This document shows positions 52,301-60,747 of a stretch of DNA of 64,000 bases, one piece after another; the stretch's first letter is position 1, and every line of letters starts with the position of its first letter. The translations under genes were made by a program, and so were the position numbers. Source of the stretch: Methylobacillus flagellatus_A (lineage in GTDB: Bacteria; Pseudomonadota; Gammaproteobacteria; Burkholderiales; Methylophilaceae); NCBI RefSeq assembly GCF_031344055.1, contig NZ_JADBEN010000001.1; one strand, 5' to 3'. Under the pieces are notes generated by a model that did not search any database, had not been told where the DNA came from, and saw nothing but the letters and a program-made list of their open reading frames with translations.

Positions 52301-53710
52301 AGGAGTATCCTTGCCAGCCAGCTCGGCTTCCTGCCGTGCAAGATCAGCCATGCCAATTCCGGAATGGAGGCCGTGGCGACGGTACGGGACATGCAGCATG
52401 TATTGCCGGTGGACCTGGTTTTGATGGATTGGAAGATGCCGGGGTTGAGCGGCCTCGAGGCGGCGCGCCTGATCAAGCACGACGCCAGCTTGGACAAAAT
52501 ACCCGCCATCATCATGGTGACCGCGTATGGTCGCGAGGAAATCCGCAAGGAGTGCGATGACCTGAAGCTGGAGGGCTTCCTGGTCAAGCCGGTCAGCCAG
52601 TCCACCCTGATTGATACTTTGGTGGGCATTTACAGCGCATCCGTGGAAAACTGGTTGTATGTGTCGCAGAGCCCGAATTACGATCTCAGCGGCATGCGGC
52701 TGCTGGTGGTCGAGGATAACGAAATCAACCAGCAGATCGCTTCCGAACTGTTGCAGGCCGTAGGGGCGATAGTGCAGATTGCCGAGCATGGGCAGGAGGC
52801 GCTGGACAAGCTGAACGAGCAAGGCGCGCATTACGATGCGGTATTGATGGACCTGCAGATGCCGGTGATGGACGGCTATGAGGCGACACGCCGTATCCGT
52901 GCCAATTCCGCGTTCGATCACTTGCCGGTGCTGGCGATGACGGCACATGCGACTGTCGAGGAGCGCCAGCGCTGCATCGAGCTCGGCATGGCGGCCCACA
53001 TCACCAAGCCCATCAATCCGGATATGCTGTATCAGGCCCTTGCCTGTATTCATGTCGGTCACGAGGCTACGCCGGGAGACGCAGCACAAGCCATAGGAGG
53101 ATATGCCGAATTGGAAATTGAAGGGTTCAATGTCCCGGAAGCGTTGCGACGCGTCGCGGGAAACCAGGAACTGTATCGCAGACTGTTGCGGCAGTTCATC
53201 CAGAGCCAGCAGGGCGTGCCTGATCAGATAAGAAACGCCTTGCAGGAGGAGCGCCGGCCCGATGCCGTCAGGCTGGCCCATACGCTGAAGGGAGTGGCGG
53301 CCAACCTGGGGGCGCAGGCATTGTCTGATGCGGCGGCCGGGCTTGAGCAGGCCTTGGTGGAAAATGCTGATACCGGGCCGGCCCTGGCGCGGCTTGAATC
53401 GGACCTTGCCAGTGCGGTTGCCGCCGTGGCGCGCGTATTGGGCCAGCAGGCAGCCGGCGCTGGGTCATCATCTGTTCATGTCACGCAGCAGGAAGGCCAG
53501 GTATTGTTGTTGCGATTGACCCAATACCTCGAAGCGAGGGATGCCAGCGTGCAGGATTTTCTTGCAGACCAGGCCCAGGCGCTGAGAGCCATGCTGACAG
53601 CGCAACAATATGACAAGCTGGTGGAGCTTGTAGGCTTCTACCAATTCGATGCGGCTTTGCTCGTGGTGAAGCCGTTATTGGCAACGGCTTCACATGAGAA
53701 CCTATCCTAA
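49331..53710 (+). CDS. Large hybrid sensor kinase (CHASE, three PAS, HisKA, HATPase, two REC, HPt)
   Basis: 1,459 residues. A membrane helix near 10-28 and another near 309-333 enclose a CHASE-type extracytoplasmic sensor (about 55-230). PAS-like segments lie at about 345-450, 475-600 and 600-725. The kinase core has phospho-acceptor His745 (S-H-E-I-R-T-P-M-N) and an ATP-binding domain with N-box L-V-S-N-A-I-K-F and G-box Y-G-G-T-G-L-G-L. Two receivers carry Asp1033 (L-M-D-W-K-M-P-G) and Asp1174 (L-M-D-L-Q-M-P-V), followed by an HPt domain with His1317 (A-H-T-L-K-G-V). The ATG at 49331 was preferred over a TTG five codons earlier. The HD-GYP regulator gene follows 12 bases later, a likely output. 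Confidence 0.92.
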   Translation: MGKKKHGWPLALGVFILGMVVTAIIARAQFYNSSLQSRQFELARAAGQELHHSIQSEIQHAVDFVQATGWLFNASESVSRAEFTEFSVNAIHHSHLLKELQWRPRVKAADVPGLVEAAARDGMTGFRLLEQDAGSDAFIPARARDEYFPIFYSEMAFEETANPSLLGVDTLIGTPDFKTLEQGIAGKHSVVMSIMDANQFMVMVPVFADDERDIEHLAGYVAGRLSIQQLLHTLEQQAAKLDMDVILLDRAGMRLPILQVVAPGSPLRQLDSQQPYEPEIWDVSLPFSIADFSGTLVVHPHASLSYQHAGSILAIVVLGMLISALLAGLLYRMLGEQRAVKLSEEQLDSLTGNLPVGVFQMHAGNGTPARFTFVNASACQLLDVPEERILADWQNAFLHVVPEQRLELLAALRRAKDNKQVWDGEFRLQVGPDTRWLRARAVPRHTMLGELVYNGFVEDVTERRRIEQEVRSQSLFLQQLIDNIPSPLFFKGSDSRFLGCNRAYEHEFGVSRDRMIGKTVLEMEYLPYEDRMAYQEEDEHVIATGATVHKALSLRFADGKMHQVLYWVSGFKLPDGSVGGMVGSIVDITAQREAQQALSVAIDQQKALFDSAPLGIIELKNRRVVQCNRKFETMLGYQSGELLGHSTREWFSNDEDFAAVGKGYEVLRRGETYTGEHQFTRKDGSKFWCRIFGHAVDIDDPEHHSVWQFEDVTEKRAAEEQLHLARDMAEEATLAKSMFLANMSHEIRTPMNAVIGLAHLALKTELDAKQRDYVTKIHSAGISLLSVINDILDFSKIESGRMDLEQVEFSLDQVLSSVTNTLAYTATEAGLELLFDVADDVPSNLVGDPLRLGQILLNLVSNAIKFTHEGEVIIRCQLLDSNDQQIKLQFLVIDSGIGMDDETCSRLFQPFVQADGSTTRKYGGTGLGLTICKRLVGMMQGDIWVTSVPGQGSTFTFTAWFGNGHPARPYTLTNELNDLHVLVVDDNLTARSILASQLGFLPCKISHANSGMEAVATVRDMQHVLPVDLVLMDWKMPGLSGLEAARLIKHDASLDKIPAIIMVTAYGREEIRKECDDLKLEGFLVKPVSQSTLIDTLVGIYSASVENWLYVSQSPNYDLSGMRLLVVEDNEINQQIASELLQAVGAIVQIAEHGQEALDKLNEQGAHYDAVLMDLQMPVMDGYEATRRIRANSAFDHLPVLAMTAHATVEERQRCIELGMAAHITKPINPDMLYQALACIHVGHEATPGDAAQAIGGYAELEIEGFNVPEALRRVAGNQELYRRLLRQFIQSQQGVPDQIRNALQEERRPDAVRLAHTLKGVAANLGAQALSDAAAGLEQALVENADTGPALARLESDLASAVAAVARVLGQQAAGAGSSSVHVTQQEGQVLLLRLTQYLEARDASVQDFLADQAQALRAMLTAQQYDKLVELVGFYQFDAALLVVKPLLATASHENLS

Positions 53711-53722
53711 GGACAAGCGGCG

Positions 53723-54820
53723 ATGGACAAGATATCGGATACAAACAGCAAGCAAACGATCCTGGTCATTGACGACACACCGGAAAACCTGTCGGTCATT
53801 AATGCCCTGCTGAAGGAGTTCTACCGGGTCAAGGTCTCCACCAGCGGCGTCGATGGATTGAATATAGCGCAGATGCTGCCCCAGCCCGACCTGATCCTGC
53901 TGGACATCATGATGCCGGACATAGACGGCTACGAAGTTTGCCGCCAGCTCAAGGCCAACCCGGTCACGGAGAGCATCCCGGTCATTTTCCTCACCGCCAA
54001 GATCCATATGGAGGACGAGCAGCGCGGGTTCGACGTCGGGGCGGTCGACTACATCGTGAAGCCGATCAGCCCGCCGATCGTATTGGCGCGTATCCAGACG
54101 CATTTGTTCCTCAAGGACCAGCGCCGGTTCCTTGAATACCAGGTCGAGCAGCGCACGCGCGAGATCGCCTTGATCCAGAATGCGACCATCTTCGCGCTGG
54201 CTTCCCTTGTGGAGGCGCGCGACAACGAAACCGGCAACCATATCCGCCGCACGCAGAACTACGTGCGCCTGCTGGCGGAAAAACTGCGCGAGCATCCGCG
54301 ATTTGCCGCGCAATTGACTACCCCGGTGATCGACCTGATATACAAATCCGCGCCCCTGCACGATATCGGCAAGGTGGGTATCCCGGACCGCATATTGCTC
54401 AAGCCCGGCCCGCTGACCGAAGAAGAGTACGAGGTGATGAAGAGGCATGCGAGGCTGGGCGCCAATGCCTTGATCGAGGCGGAGAAGGTGATCGGCCGCG
54501 ACAACAATTTCCTGCAGTATGCCCGCGAGATCGCCATGTGGCATCACGAGCACTGGGACGGCTCAGGCTATCCCGACGGCTTGCGCGGGGAGGACATCCC
54601 GGTCTCCGCCCGCTTGATGGCGATTGCCGACGTCTATGATGCCTTGATCAGCGAACGGGTGTACAAAAAGGCGTTCGATCATGAAGTGGCGGTACAGATC
54701 ATCCTCGAAGGGCGCGGCAAGCATTTCGACCCGGATATCGTCGATGCCTTCATGTCGGTCAAGGATGAGTTCTGGCGCATCGCGAAGCAATACCAAGACC
54801 GGTACGCCGGCAAGGCATGA
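53723..54820 (+). CDS. Receiver plus HD-GYP cyclic-di-GMP phosphodiesterase
   Basis: 365 residues. An N-terminal receiver has D17-D18 and phospho-acceptor Asp61 (L-I-L-L-D-I-M-M-P-D), then a short helix and an HD-GYP domain with E-A-R-D-N-E-T-G-N-H, H213-D214-I-G-K, H274-H275-E-H-W-D-G-S-G-Y-P. These metal-binding residues indicate active c-di-GMP hydrolysis, as in RpfG. It follows the large hybrid kinase by 12 bases, which suggests that the phosphorelay output controls c-di-GMP. A terminator follows. Confidence 0.93.
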   Translation: MDKISDTNSKQTILVIDDTPENLSVINALLKEFYRVKVSTSGVDGLNIAQMLPQPDLILLDIMMPDIDGYEVCRQLKANPVTESIPVIFLTAKIHMEDEQRGFDVGAVDYIVKPISPPIVLARIQTHLFLKDQRRFLEYQVEQRTREIALIQNATIFALASLVEARDNETGNHIRRTQNYVRLLAEKLREHPRFAAQLTTPVIDLIYKSAPLHDIGKVGIPDRILLKPGPLTEEEYEVMKRHARLGANALIEAEKVIGRDNNFLQYAREIAMWHHEHWDGSGYPDGLRGEDIPVSARLMAIADVYDALISERVYKKAFDHEVAVQIILEGRGKHFDPDIVDAFMSVKDEFWRIAKQYQDRYAGKA

Positions 54821-54822
54821 AT

Positions 54823-54852
54823 AAAAAAGGATGGCATCTGCCATCCTTTTTT
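54823..54852. terminator. Bidirectional intrinsic terminator
   Basis: AAAAAAGGATGGCA and TGCCATCCTTTTTT form a perfect stem with a tight TC loop. The flanking A- and T-runs allow termination of the HD-GYP gene on one strand and the ybiT gene on the other. Confidence 0.92.
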
Positions 54853-54864
54853 ATCGAGCAGGGC

Positions 54865-56460
54865 TTACTCGACGCCCTGGCTTGCCAGGTAATCCTCGTA
54901 ATTGCCGAGGAAGTCGACAATGCCGTCCGATTTCACTTCCAGAATACGCGTGGCGAGGGAGCTGACGAACTCGCGGTCATGGCTGACGAAAATCAGCGTG
55001 CCCTTGTACTTGTCCAGCGCGGTATTGAGCGCCTCGATGGACTCCATATCCATGTGGTTGGTCGGTTCATCCATCAACAGCACGTTGGTGCGGGCCAGCA
55101 TCAGCTTGCCGTAGAGCATGCGGCCTTTCTCGCCGCCGGAAAGCACTTTGACCGATTTCTTGGTGTCCTCGCCGGAAAACAGCAAGCGCCCCAGCATGCT
55201 GCGTACGGACTGATCGTCGTCGCCGGGCTGGGTATGCAATGTCATCCAGTCGAACAATGATTCGCCGTTCTCGAACTCGTATTCGTGATCCTGCGCGTAG
55301 TAGCCGATCTTGGCTTTTTCCGCCCACTTGACGCTGCCGTGGTTGGGCTGGATGTCGCCCGCGATGCAGCGCAGTAGGGTGGTCTTGCCCACGCCGTTCT
55401 CGCCGATGATGGCGATGCGCTCTCCGGCTTCCACCATGAGGTTGAAATCGTTGAACAAGGGTTTGTCGTAGCCATGGCTGAGCTTCTCGATTTCCACGGC
55501 CTGGCGGTGCAGTTTTTCCCTGTCGTCGAACTCGAAGCGGATGAACGGGTACTGGCGGCTGGAAGGCTTGAATTCCTCGATCTTGATCTTGTCGATCATC
55601 TTCAGGCGGCTGGTGGCCTGCTTGGCCTTGGACTTGTTGGCGGAGAAGCGGCGCACGAAATCCTGCAGCTCGGCCACCTTTTCCTTGGCGCGGGCGTTGT
55701 CCTTGGCGGCCTGGGCACGCGCGGCGGTGGAGGCCTCCATGTAGTCGTCGTAATTGCCCGGGTAGACCTTGAGCGTGCCGTAATCCATGTCGCAGGTATG
55801 CGTACAGACCTGGTTCAGGAAGTGCCGGTCGTGCGAGATGATGATCATGGTGCAGTCGCGGTTGTTGAGCACGTCCTCCAGCCAGCGGATGGTGTTGATG
55901 TCCAGGTTGTTGGTCGGTTCGTCCAGCAGCAAGACGTCAGGGTTGGCGAACAGCGCCTGCGCGAGCAGCACGCGCAGCTTCCAGCCCGGCGCCACGGAAC
56001 TCATGAGGCCGTTGTGCTGGTCGGTGGGGATCCCCACGCCCAGCAGCAGCTCGCCCGCACGTGCCTCGGCGGTGTAGCCGTCGTATTCGGCAAACACGGT
56101 TTCCAGCTCGGCGGCCTTCATGTAGTCATCCTCGGTGGCTTCCGGGTTCATGTAGATTTCGTTCTTCTCTACATTGGCCTTCCACATTTCCTCGTGTCCC
56201 ATCATCACCACGTCCAGCACGCGCTGGTCTTCATAGGCAAACTGGTCCTGGCGCAGGAACGCCATGCGCTCGTTCACGTCCAGCGCGACATTGCCGGCGG
56301 TCGGCTCCAGCACGCCGGCCAGGATTTTCATGAAGGTGGACTTGCCGCAGCCGTTGGCGCCGATCAGGCCGTAGCGATTATTGTCACCGAACTTGACCGA
56401 GACATTCTCGAACAAGGGCTTGGCGCCAAACTGCATGGTGATATTGTTTGCGATTAACAC
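54865..56460 (-). CDS. ybiT: ABC-F family ATPase YbiT
   Basis: 531 residues with two ABC ATPase domains and no membrane segments. The first Walker A is G-A-N-G-C-G-K-S-T-F, the second G-E-N-G-V-G-K-T-T-L. Walker B regions L-L-L-D-E-P-T-N-N-L-D and L-L-M-D-E-P-T-N-H-M-D and the linker R-R-F-S-A-N-K-S-K-A-K-Q-A-T-S-R (between domains, the P-site tRNA motif) fit the ABC-F class. Similarity to E. coli YbiT is high along the chain. ABC-F proteins act on the ribosome E-site. It is convergent with the HD-GYP gene. Confidence 0.94.
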   Translation of the reverse strand: MLIANNITMQFGAKPLFENVSVKFGDNNRYGLIGANGCGKSTFMKILAGVLEPTAGNVALDVNERMAFLRQDQFAYEDQRVLDVVMMGHEEMWKANVEKNEIYMNPEATEDDYMKAAELETVFAEYDGYTAEARAGELLLGVGIPTDQHNGLMSSVAPGWKLRVLLAQALFANPDVLLLDEPTNNLDINTIRWLEDVLNNRDCTMIIISHDRHFLNQVCTHTCDMDYGTLKVYPGNYDDYMEASTAARAQAAKDNARAKEKVAELQDFVRRFSANKSKAKQATSRLKMIDKIKIEEFKPSSRQYPFIRFEFDDREKLHRQAVEIEKLSHGYDKPLFNDFNLMVEAGERIAIIGENGVGKTTLLRCIAGDIQPNHGSVKWAEKAKIGYYAQDHEYEFENGESLFDWMTLHTQPGDDDQSVRSMLGRLLFSGEDTKKSVKVLSGGEKGRMLYGKLMLARTNVLLMDEPTNHMDMESIEALNTALDKYKGTLIFVSHDREFVSSLATRILEVKSDGIVDFLGNYEDYLASQGVE

Positions 56461-56499
56461 GTCGGTTGTATTCCTAAAATAAAACTATCGATCAATGAA

Positions 56500-57102
56500 T
56501 TAAAACTTGTTGCGGATGACCACTTCATCCAACGCCAACTGACCACCACGTGGGCGTGCTGGCTGGATACCCTTGCCAATGGCGACAAACATGACTGGCG
56601 TGTGGTCGGCAGGCAGGTTGAGCAGCTTGGCGACAGCATCAAAATCAAAGCCATCCATGGGGCAGGAATCATAGCCCAGCTCCTTGGCAGCCAGCATTAA
56701 CGTGGTAGCCGCCATGCCGCATGAGCGCATGGCTTCGTCGCGCTGTACCTGCTCCTTGCCGCGATAATAATTGTCGATGGCATTCGCCATGTAATCCTGT
56801 ACCGCTGGTTCAGCATTGCGCCAGTAGCGGCGTGGTTCCTTTTCCCAGGCCTTGAGGTCTGCGGTCAGCACTACCAGTAACGAAGCATCGGTTACCTGAG
56901 CCTGGTCCCAGCTTGCCGCACGCACTTGTTTGCGCAACTCTGGGTCTTGCACCAGCACAAAGCGCCAGTTCTGGATATTGAAGGCGGTGGGGGAGAGCAC
57001 GGCCAATGACAGCAATTTCTCAATCTCTGCCTCTGGCATCACATGGCTGGCGTCATAGGCTTTTACCGAGCGGCGGCTTTCAATCGCTTCAATCACATTC
57101 AT
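56500..57102 (-). CDS. NAD(P)H-dependent nitroreductase family protein
   Basis: 200 residues. The N-terminal FMN-binding block is I-E-S-R-R-S-V-K-A-Y-D, then S-P-T-A-F-N-I-Q-N-W-R-F and the C-terminal G-Y-D-S-C-P-M-D-G-F-D. These are typical of the NfsB/YdfN-like nitroreductases that reduce nitro compounds or quinones with NAD(P)H. Physiological substrate is unknown. It lies between ybiT and greB on the same strand. Confidence 0.88.
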   Translation of the reverse strand: MNVIEAIESRRSVKAYDASHVMPEAEIEKLLSLAVLSPTAFNIQNWRFVLVQDPELRKQVRAASWDQAQVTDASLLVVLTADLKAWEKEPRRYWRNAEPAVQDYMANAIDNYYRGKEQVQRDEAMRSCGMAATTLMLAAKELGYDSCPMDGFDFDAVAKLLNLPADHTPVMFVAIGKGIQPARPRGGQLALDEVVIRNKF

Positions 57103-57119
57103 TTACAAGATTCCTTCAT

Positions 57120-57617
57120 TCAATAGCGGATCGCAATAATTTCCAGTTCCAGGTCGCCCGCTGGGCGATGCCAGACCACGCTGTCGCCGACTTTCTGCCC
57201 GATCAGCGCCTTGGCCAGCGGCGATACCCAGCTGACGCGGTTGGTGGCGATGTCGGTTTCATCCTCGCCCACAATCATGAACGAATGGGGTTCGCCGTCC
57301 TCGTCCTCGACGTCTACCGTCGCGCCGAAGAGGACGGTATCTGCTGGCTGCGCGGCAGGGTCGACCAGGATGGCTGATTCCAGCCTGGCCTGAAGATAGC
57401 GCAGGTCGCGGTCTATCATGGCCAGCCGTTGTTGCGCCACCGGGTCTTCCTTGCGCTGGGCGAGCGGCAGGCGTTCCTGCTCCAACTCGCTGGCTTGCTG
57501 CTGCAACTGCTTGAGGCCATGCGGGGTGACGTAATTGGGATGCGGGCTGATCGGGCGTTCCGGCAGATCCGTGCCGGCGTGCTCCAGATCATCCTCTTTT
57601 ACAAATCCACGGCTCAT
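57120..57617 (-). CDS. greB: Transcription elongation factor GreB-like
   Basis: 165 residues. The N-terminal coiled coil (about 28-85) starts Y-V-T-P-H-G-L-K-Q-L, and a C-terminal globular domain has V-L-F-G-A-T-V-D-V-E-D, the G-E-D-E-T-D loop and S-P-L-A-K-A-L-I-G-Q-K-V-G-D. GreA/GreB stimulate transcript cleavage by backtracked RNA polymerase. The start MSRGFVKEDD is chosen by similarity; the frame extends 52 codons upstream without it. It is divergent from the accessory operon that fills the rest of the window. Confidence 0.87.
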   Translation of the reverse strand: MSRGFVKEDDLEHAGTDLPERPISPHPNYVTPHGLKQLQQQASELEQERLPLAQRKEDPVAQQRLAMIDRDLRYLQARLESAILVDPAAQPADTVLFGATVDVEDEDGEPHSFMIVGEDETDIATNRVSWVSPLAKALIGQKVGDSVVWHRPAGDLELEIIAIRY

Positions 57618-57960
57618 GGCGCACGACCTATAAAACCTTGAATTATAACTCAAGTAGCGTGAGGCGCAGCGGCTTATTCCCGATATGGAACGGATGGAGT
57701 GTTTTAAATGCCACAAAATAATGTTGCTTAAAACTAAATGCAAAAGGTAGTCCTTAGTTTCAGTGCCCATCATGAATCATTGATTATTGATACCTTCAAG
57801 ATGGTAAAATTGAACAAATTTTGAGGGCTTGGTTGTGTGATGCCAGTCAAGGATTTTCTGTTGATGGACGGATAACCGGGAAAAGGACAAAAATAAATAT
57901 GAATGACTCGCAAAACGATACCGATCTATCGGAATCCTCGCGAACCGTATCCATACGCCC
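57618..57960. other. Divergent promoter region at the edge of the accessory operon
   Basis: AT-rich spacer between greB and the methylase operon. It must hold promoters for both. Apart from the short leader ORF at its right end I see no hairpin, direct repeat or attachment site that would mark an island boundary. Confidence 0.4.
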
Positions 57961-57964
57961 ATGA
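57899..57964 (+). CDS. Possible 21-residue leader peptide or remnant before the methylase
   Basis: A short ORF opens with ATG, encodes a polar Ser/Asp-rich 21-residue peptide (M-N-D-S-Q-N-D-T-D-L-S) and ends with a TGA that overlaps the methylase ATG as ATGA. AAAGGA lies about 13 bases upstream. It uses the same overlap geometry as the later genes, so it may be a translated leader or the end of a truncated upstream gene. Confidence 0.4.
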   Translation: MNDSQNDTDLSESSRTVSIRP

Positions 57965-60747
57965 ACGCCGTAGAAATCGAACAAGCCATCACAGACCTTG
58001 CGGAGCAGCCCTTTGACCCCGCAGAGTTCCCTTACGCCTTCCTCGAAGCCTTTGGCAACAAGGCGACGACCATCAAGCGCCTGCGCGCGGGGGCGTCGAA
58101 CAAGTCCGACCTCGGCGGTGTTCTCCAGACCAGCAACATCCACATCCTGACCTGCGACGCAGGGCGGGTCACGCAGACGCTGGCCGCCCTCAAGGCCAGC
58201 CCGGCGACGGCCAAGGCCAAGGCGAAGTTCATCCTCGCGACGGACGGCGCGGACTTCGAGGCCGAAGACCTGACCAGCGGCGAGACCGTTGCCTGCGCCT
58301 TCAAGGACTTCCCGGACCACTTCGGTTTCTTCTTGCCGCTGGCGGGCATCAGCACCGTCCGCCAGATCAGTGAAAACGCTTTCGACATCCGGGCCACCAG
58401 CCGCCTGAATCGCCTGTACGTCGAACTGCTGAAAGACAACCCCGAATGGGGTACGGCGGAGCGTCGCCACGACATGAACAAGCTGATGGCGCGGCTGATC
58501 TTCTGCTTCTTCGCCGAGGACACCGATATCTTTGGCGGCAGGGGCAAGTTCACCGAGACCGTCGCGCGGATGAGTGCGGGGGATTCGACCAATACGCACG
58601 AGGTCATCGCCACGCTGTTCCGCACCATGAATACCAAGCGTGAAGACCGGGCGGTCGCCGGGCTGCCCCGCTGGGCCAACATCGACGATTTCCCCTACGT
58701 CAACGGACAGTTGTTCTCAGGCAGTGACGATGTGCCGCGATTCAGCAAGATCGCCCGGTCCTACCTGCTGCACGTCGGCGGGCTGGACTGGACCAAGATC
58801 AATCCGGACATCTTCGGATCGATGATTCAGGCCGTTGCCGAGGACGAGGAGCGTGGCGAACTGGGGATGCACTACACCAGCGTCCCCAACATCCTGAAGG
58901 TGCTGAACCCGCTGTTCCTCGACGACCTACGTGAGAAGCTGGAGGAAGCGGGCGATAACGCCCGCATGTTGCTCAACCTACGCAAGCGCATCGCCAAGAT
59001 CAGGGTCTTCGACCCGGCCTGCGGTTCTGGCAACTTCCTGGTGATCGCCTACAAGGAAATGCGCGCCATCGAGGCCGAGATCAACCAGCGGCGCGGCGAG
59101 CCGGATCGTGCATCGGAGATTCCGCTTACCAACTTTCGTGGGATCGAGCTACGCGACTTCCCTGCGGAGATCGCTCGCCTTGCACTAGTCATCGCCGAGT
59201 ATCAGTGCGATGTGCTGTACCGGGGCCAGAAGTTGGCGCTGGCCGAATTTTTGCCTCTGCGCAACGAGAACTGGATCACGTGTGGCAACGCGCTGCGGCT
59301 GGACTGGTTGAGCATCTGCCCGTCGACTGGGATCGGCGTGAAAGTTCAGGCGGATGACTTGTTCGAGACGCCACTCGATCAGGCTGAAATCGATTTCGAA
59401 AACGAAGGGGGTGAAACATATATTTGCGGGAATCCGCCGTACTCTGGGAAAGGCAAAAAAGAGGCTCAACACCTTGCCGACATGGACCACATCTTCACCA
59501 GTCGCACTGACAGGTATGGTTACGTGGATTTTGTCGGTTGCTGGTTTGTCCTGGCTGCAGACTACTGCCGAAAAGCCGATGCTATTGCTGCCTTGGTGGC
59601 GACCAACTCTGTTTGCCAAGGTCGGCAGCTTCCCCAGCTGTGGCCTCATGTCCTAGGAAACGACATAGAAATCGTATTCGCCCACCCGTCCTTCAAGTGG
59701 GCTAACAACGCAGCCCGTAACGCCGGCGTTACCTGCGTGATCATCGGCATTGCGAGAAAGGGTGCCCGTAGCGAAAAGGTCCTCTACGAGGATGATTTTG
59801 CTCGGACAGTCACAAATATCAACGCCTATCTGATTTCTGGCTCTGACATAGTGGTGGAGAGCAGCCCGCGCCCGCTGTCGCCCTCACTGCCTGCAATGCA
59901 GACTGGCAGCGTTCCGAATGATGGCGGAAACCTCATCTTGGACCCTAATGAGTATCGAGAGCTTGCACTGCAGGCGCCTCACACGGTGCGACTTACCCAT
60001 AGATTCTTTGGGTCTGCGGACTATCTGCAGGGAGACGTGCGATATTGCCTTGTCATACCGGACGATGAAGCCAACGAGGCGGCTCTAACGCCAAACATCG
60101 GTGAGCGCCTTAAACGTATTGCCGCACTTCGTGCCGTCAGCAAGAAAAAAGAGACGCGCGAGCAGCTCGCCAAAGTCCCGCACAGGTTCCAGCATAGGGG
60201 TGATATTCCAAGGCGGCACGCGATTATCGTCCCTTCAGTTAGTTCCGAGAGGCGAGAATGGTTTCCTACGGGAATTTTGCCAGCGGGAACGGTCATATCG
60301 AATCTTGCCTTCATGATTCTTGATGCTCCGCAATGGAATATGGCGCTCATCGCGAGTCGTTTACATCTGGTCTGGATCGCCACCGTCTGCGGCAAACTGG
60401 AGACGCGCTACCGCTACTCCAATACCCTTGGCTGGAACACCTTCCCGGTCCCCACGCTGACCGAAAAGATGAAGGCCGACTTGACACGCTGCGCCGAAGA
60501 CATCCTGCTGGCGCGGGAGCATCACTTCCCGGCGAGCATCGCGGATCTGTACGACCCCGAGAACATGCCCGCTGACCTGCGTGCTGCCCATGATCGCAAC
60601 GACGAAGTGCTGGAGCGCATCTACATCGGTCGGCGCTTCAGAAACGACACCGAACGGCTGGAAAAGCTGTTTGACCTCTACACCAGGATGACGGCGGAGG
60701 CCATGAAGGCGGCCCCGACGACAAAGGCTGCGAGGAGGAAGGCATGA
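57961..60747 (+). CDS. MmeI-like N6-adenine DNA methyltransferase
   Basis: 928 residues. A helical spacer region at about 150-300 contains M-A-R-L-I-F-C-F-F-A-E-D-T-D-I-F. The methyltransferase core has SAM motif I D351-P-A-C-G-S-G-N-F-L and catalytic motif IV N491-P-P-Y. A target-recognition-type region follows (about 640-800), and the C-terminal part includes R-Y-R-Y-S-N-T-L-G-W-N-T-F-P-V-P. This order matches MmeI-type enzymes. I do not see a convincing PD-(D/E)xK nuclease motif in the N-terminal 130 residues, so the protein may only methylate and rely on partners to restrict. It overlaps the next gene by ATGA. Confidence 0.88.
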   Translation: MNAVEIEQAITDLAEQPFDPAEFPYAFLEAFGNKATTIKRLRAGASNKSDLGGVLQTSNIHILTCDAGRVTQTLAALKASPATAKAKAKFILATDGADFEAEDLTSGETVACAFKDFPDHFGFFLPLAGISTVRQISENAFDIRATSRLNRLYVELLKDNPEWGTAERRHDMNKLMARLIFCFFAEDTDIFGGRGKFTETVARMSAGDSTNTHEVIATLFRTMNTKREDRAVAGLPRWANIDDFPYVNGQLFSGSDDVPRFSKIARSYLLHVGGLDWTKINPDIFGSMIQAVAEDEERGELGMHYTSVPNILKVLNPLFLDDLREKLEEAGDNARMLLNLRKRIAKIRVFDPACGSGNFLVIAYKEMRAIEAEINQRRGEPDRASEIPLTNFRGIELRDFPAEIARLALVIAEYQCDVLYRGQKLALAEFLPLRNENWITCGNALRLDWLSICPSTGIGVKVQADDLFETPLDQAEIDFENEGGETYICGNPPYSGKGKKEAQHLADMDHIFTSRTDRYGYVDFVGCWFVLAADYCRKADAIAALVATNSVCQGRQLPQLWPHVLGNDIEIVFAHPSFKWANNAARNAGVTCVIIGIARKGARSEKVLYEDDFARTVTNINAYLISGSDIVVESSPRPLSPSLPAMQTGSVPNDGGNLILDPNEYRELALQAPHTVRLTHRFFGSADYLQGDVRYCLVIPDDEANEAALTPNIGERLKRIAALRAVSKKKETREQLAKVPHRFQHRGDIPRRHAIIVPSVSSERREWFPTGILPAGTVISNLAFMILDAPQWNMALIASRLHLVWIATVCGKLETRYRYSNTLGWNTFPVPTLTEKMKADLTRCAEDILLAREHHFPASIADLYDPENMPADLRAAHDRNDEVLERIYIGRRFRNDTERLEKLFDLYTRMTAEAMKAAPTTKAARRKA

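Noticed and set aside
50984..53281. 765-codon minus-strand frame opposite the hybrid kinase
   Set aside because: The plus strand encodes continuous PAS, HisKA, HATPase and receiver motifs; the opposite frame is low-complexity.
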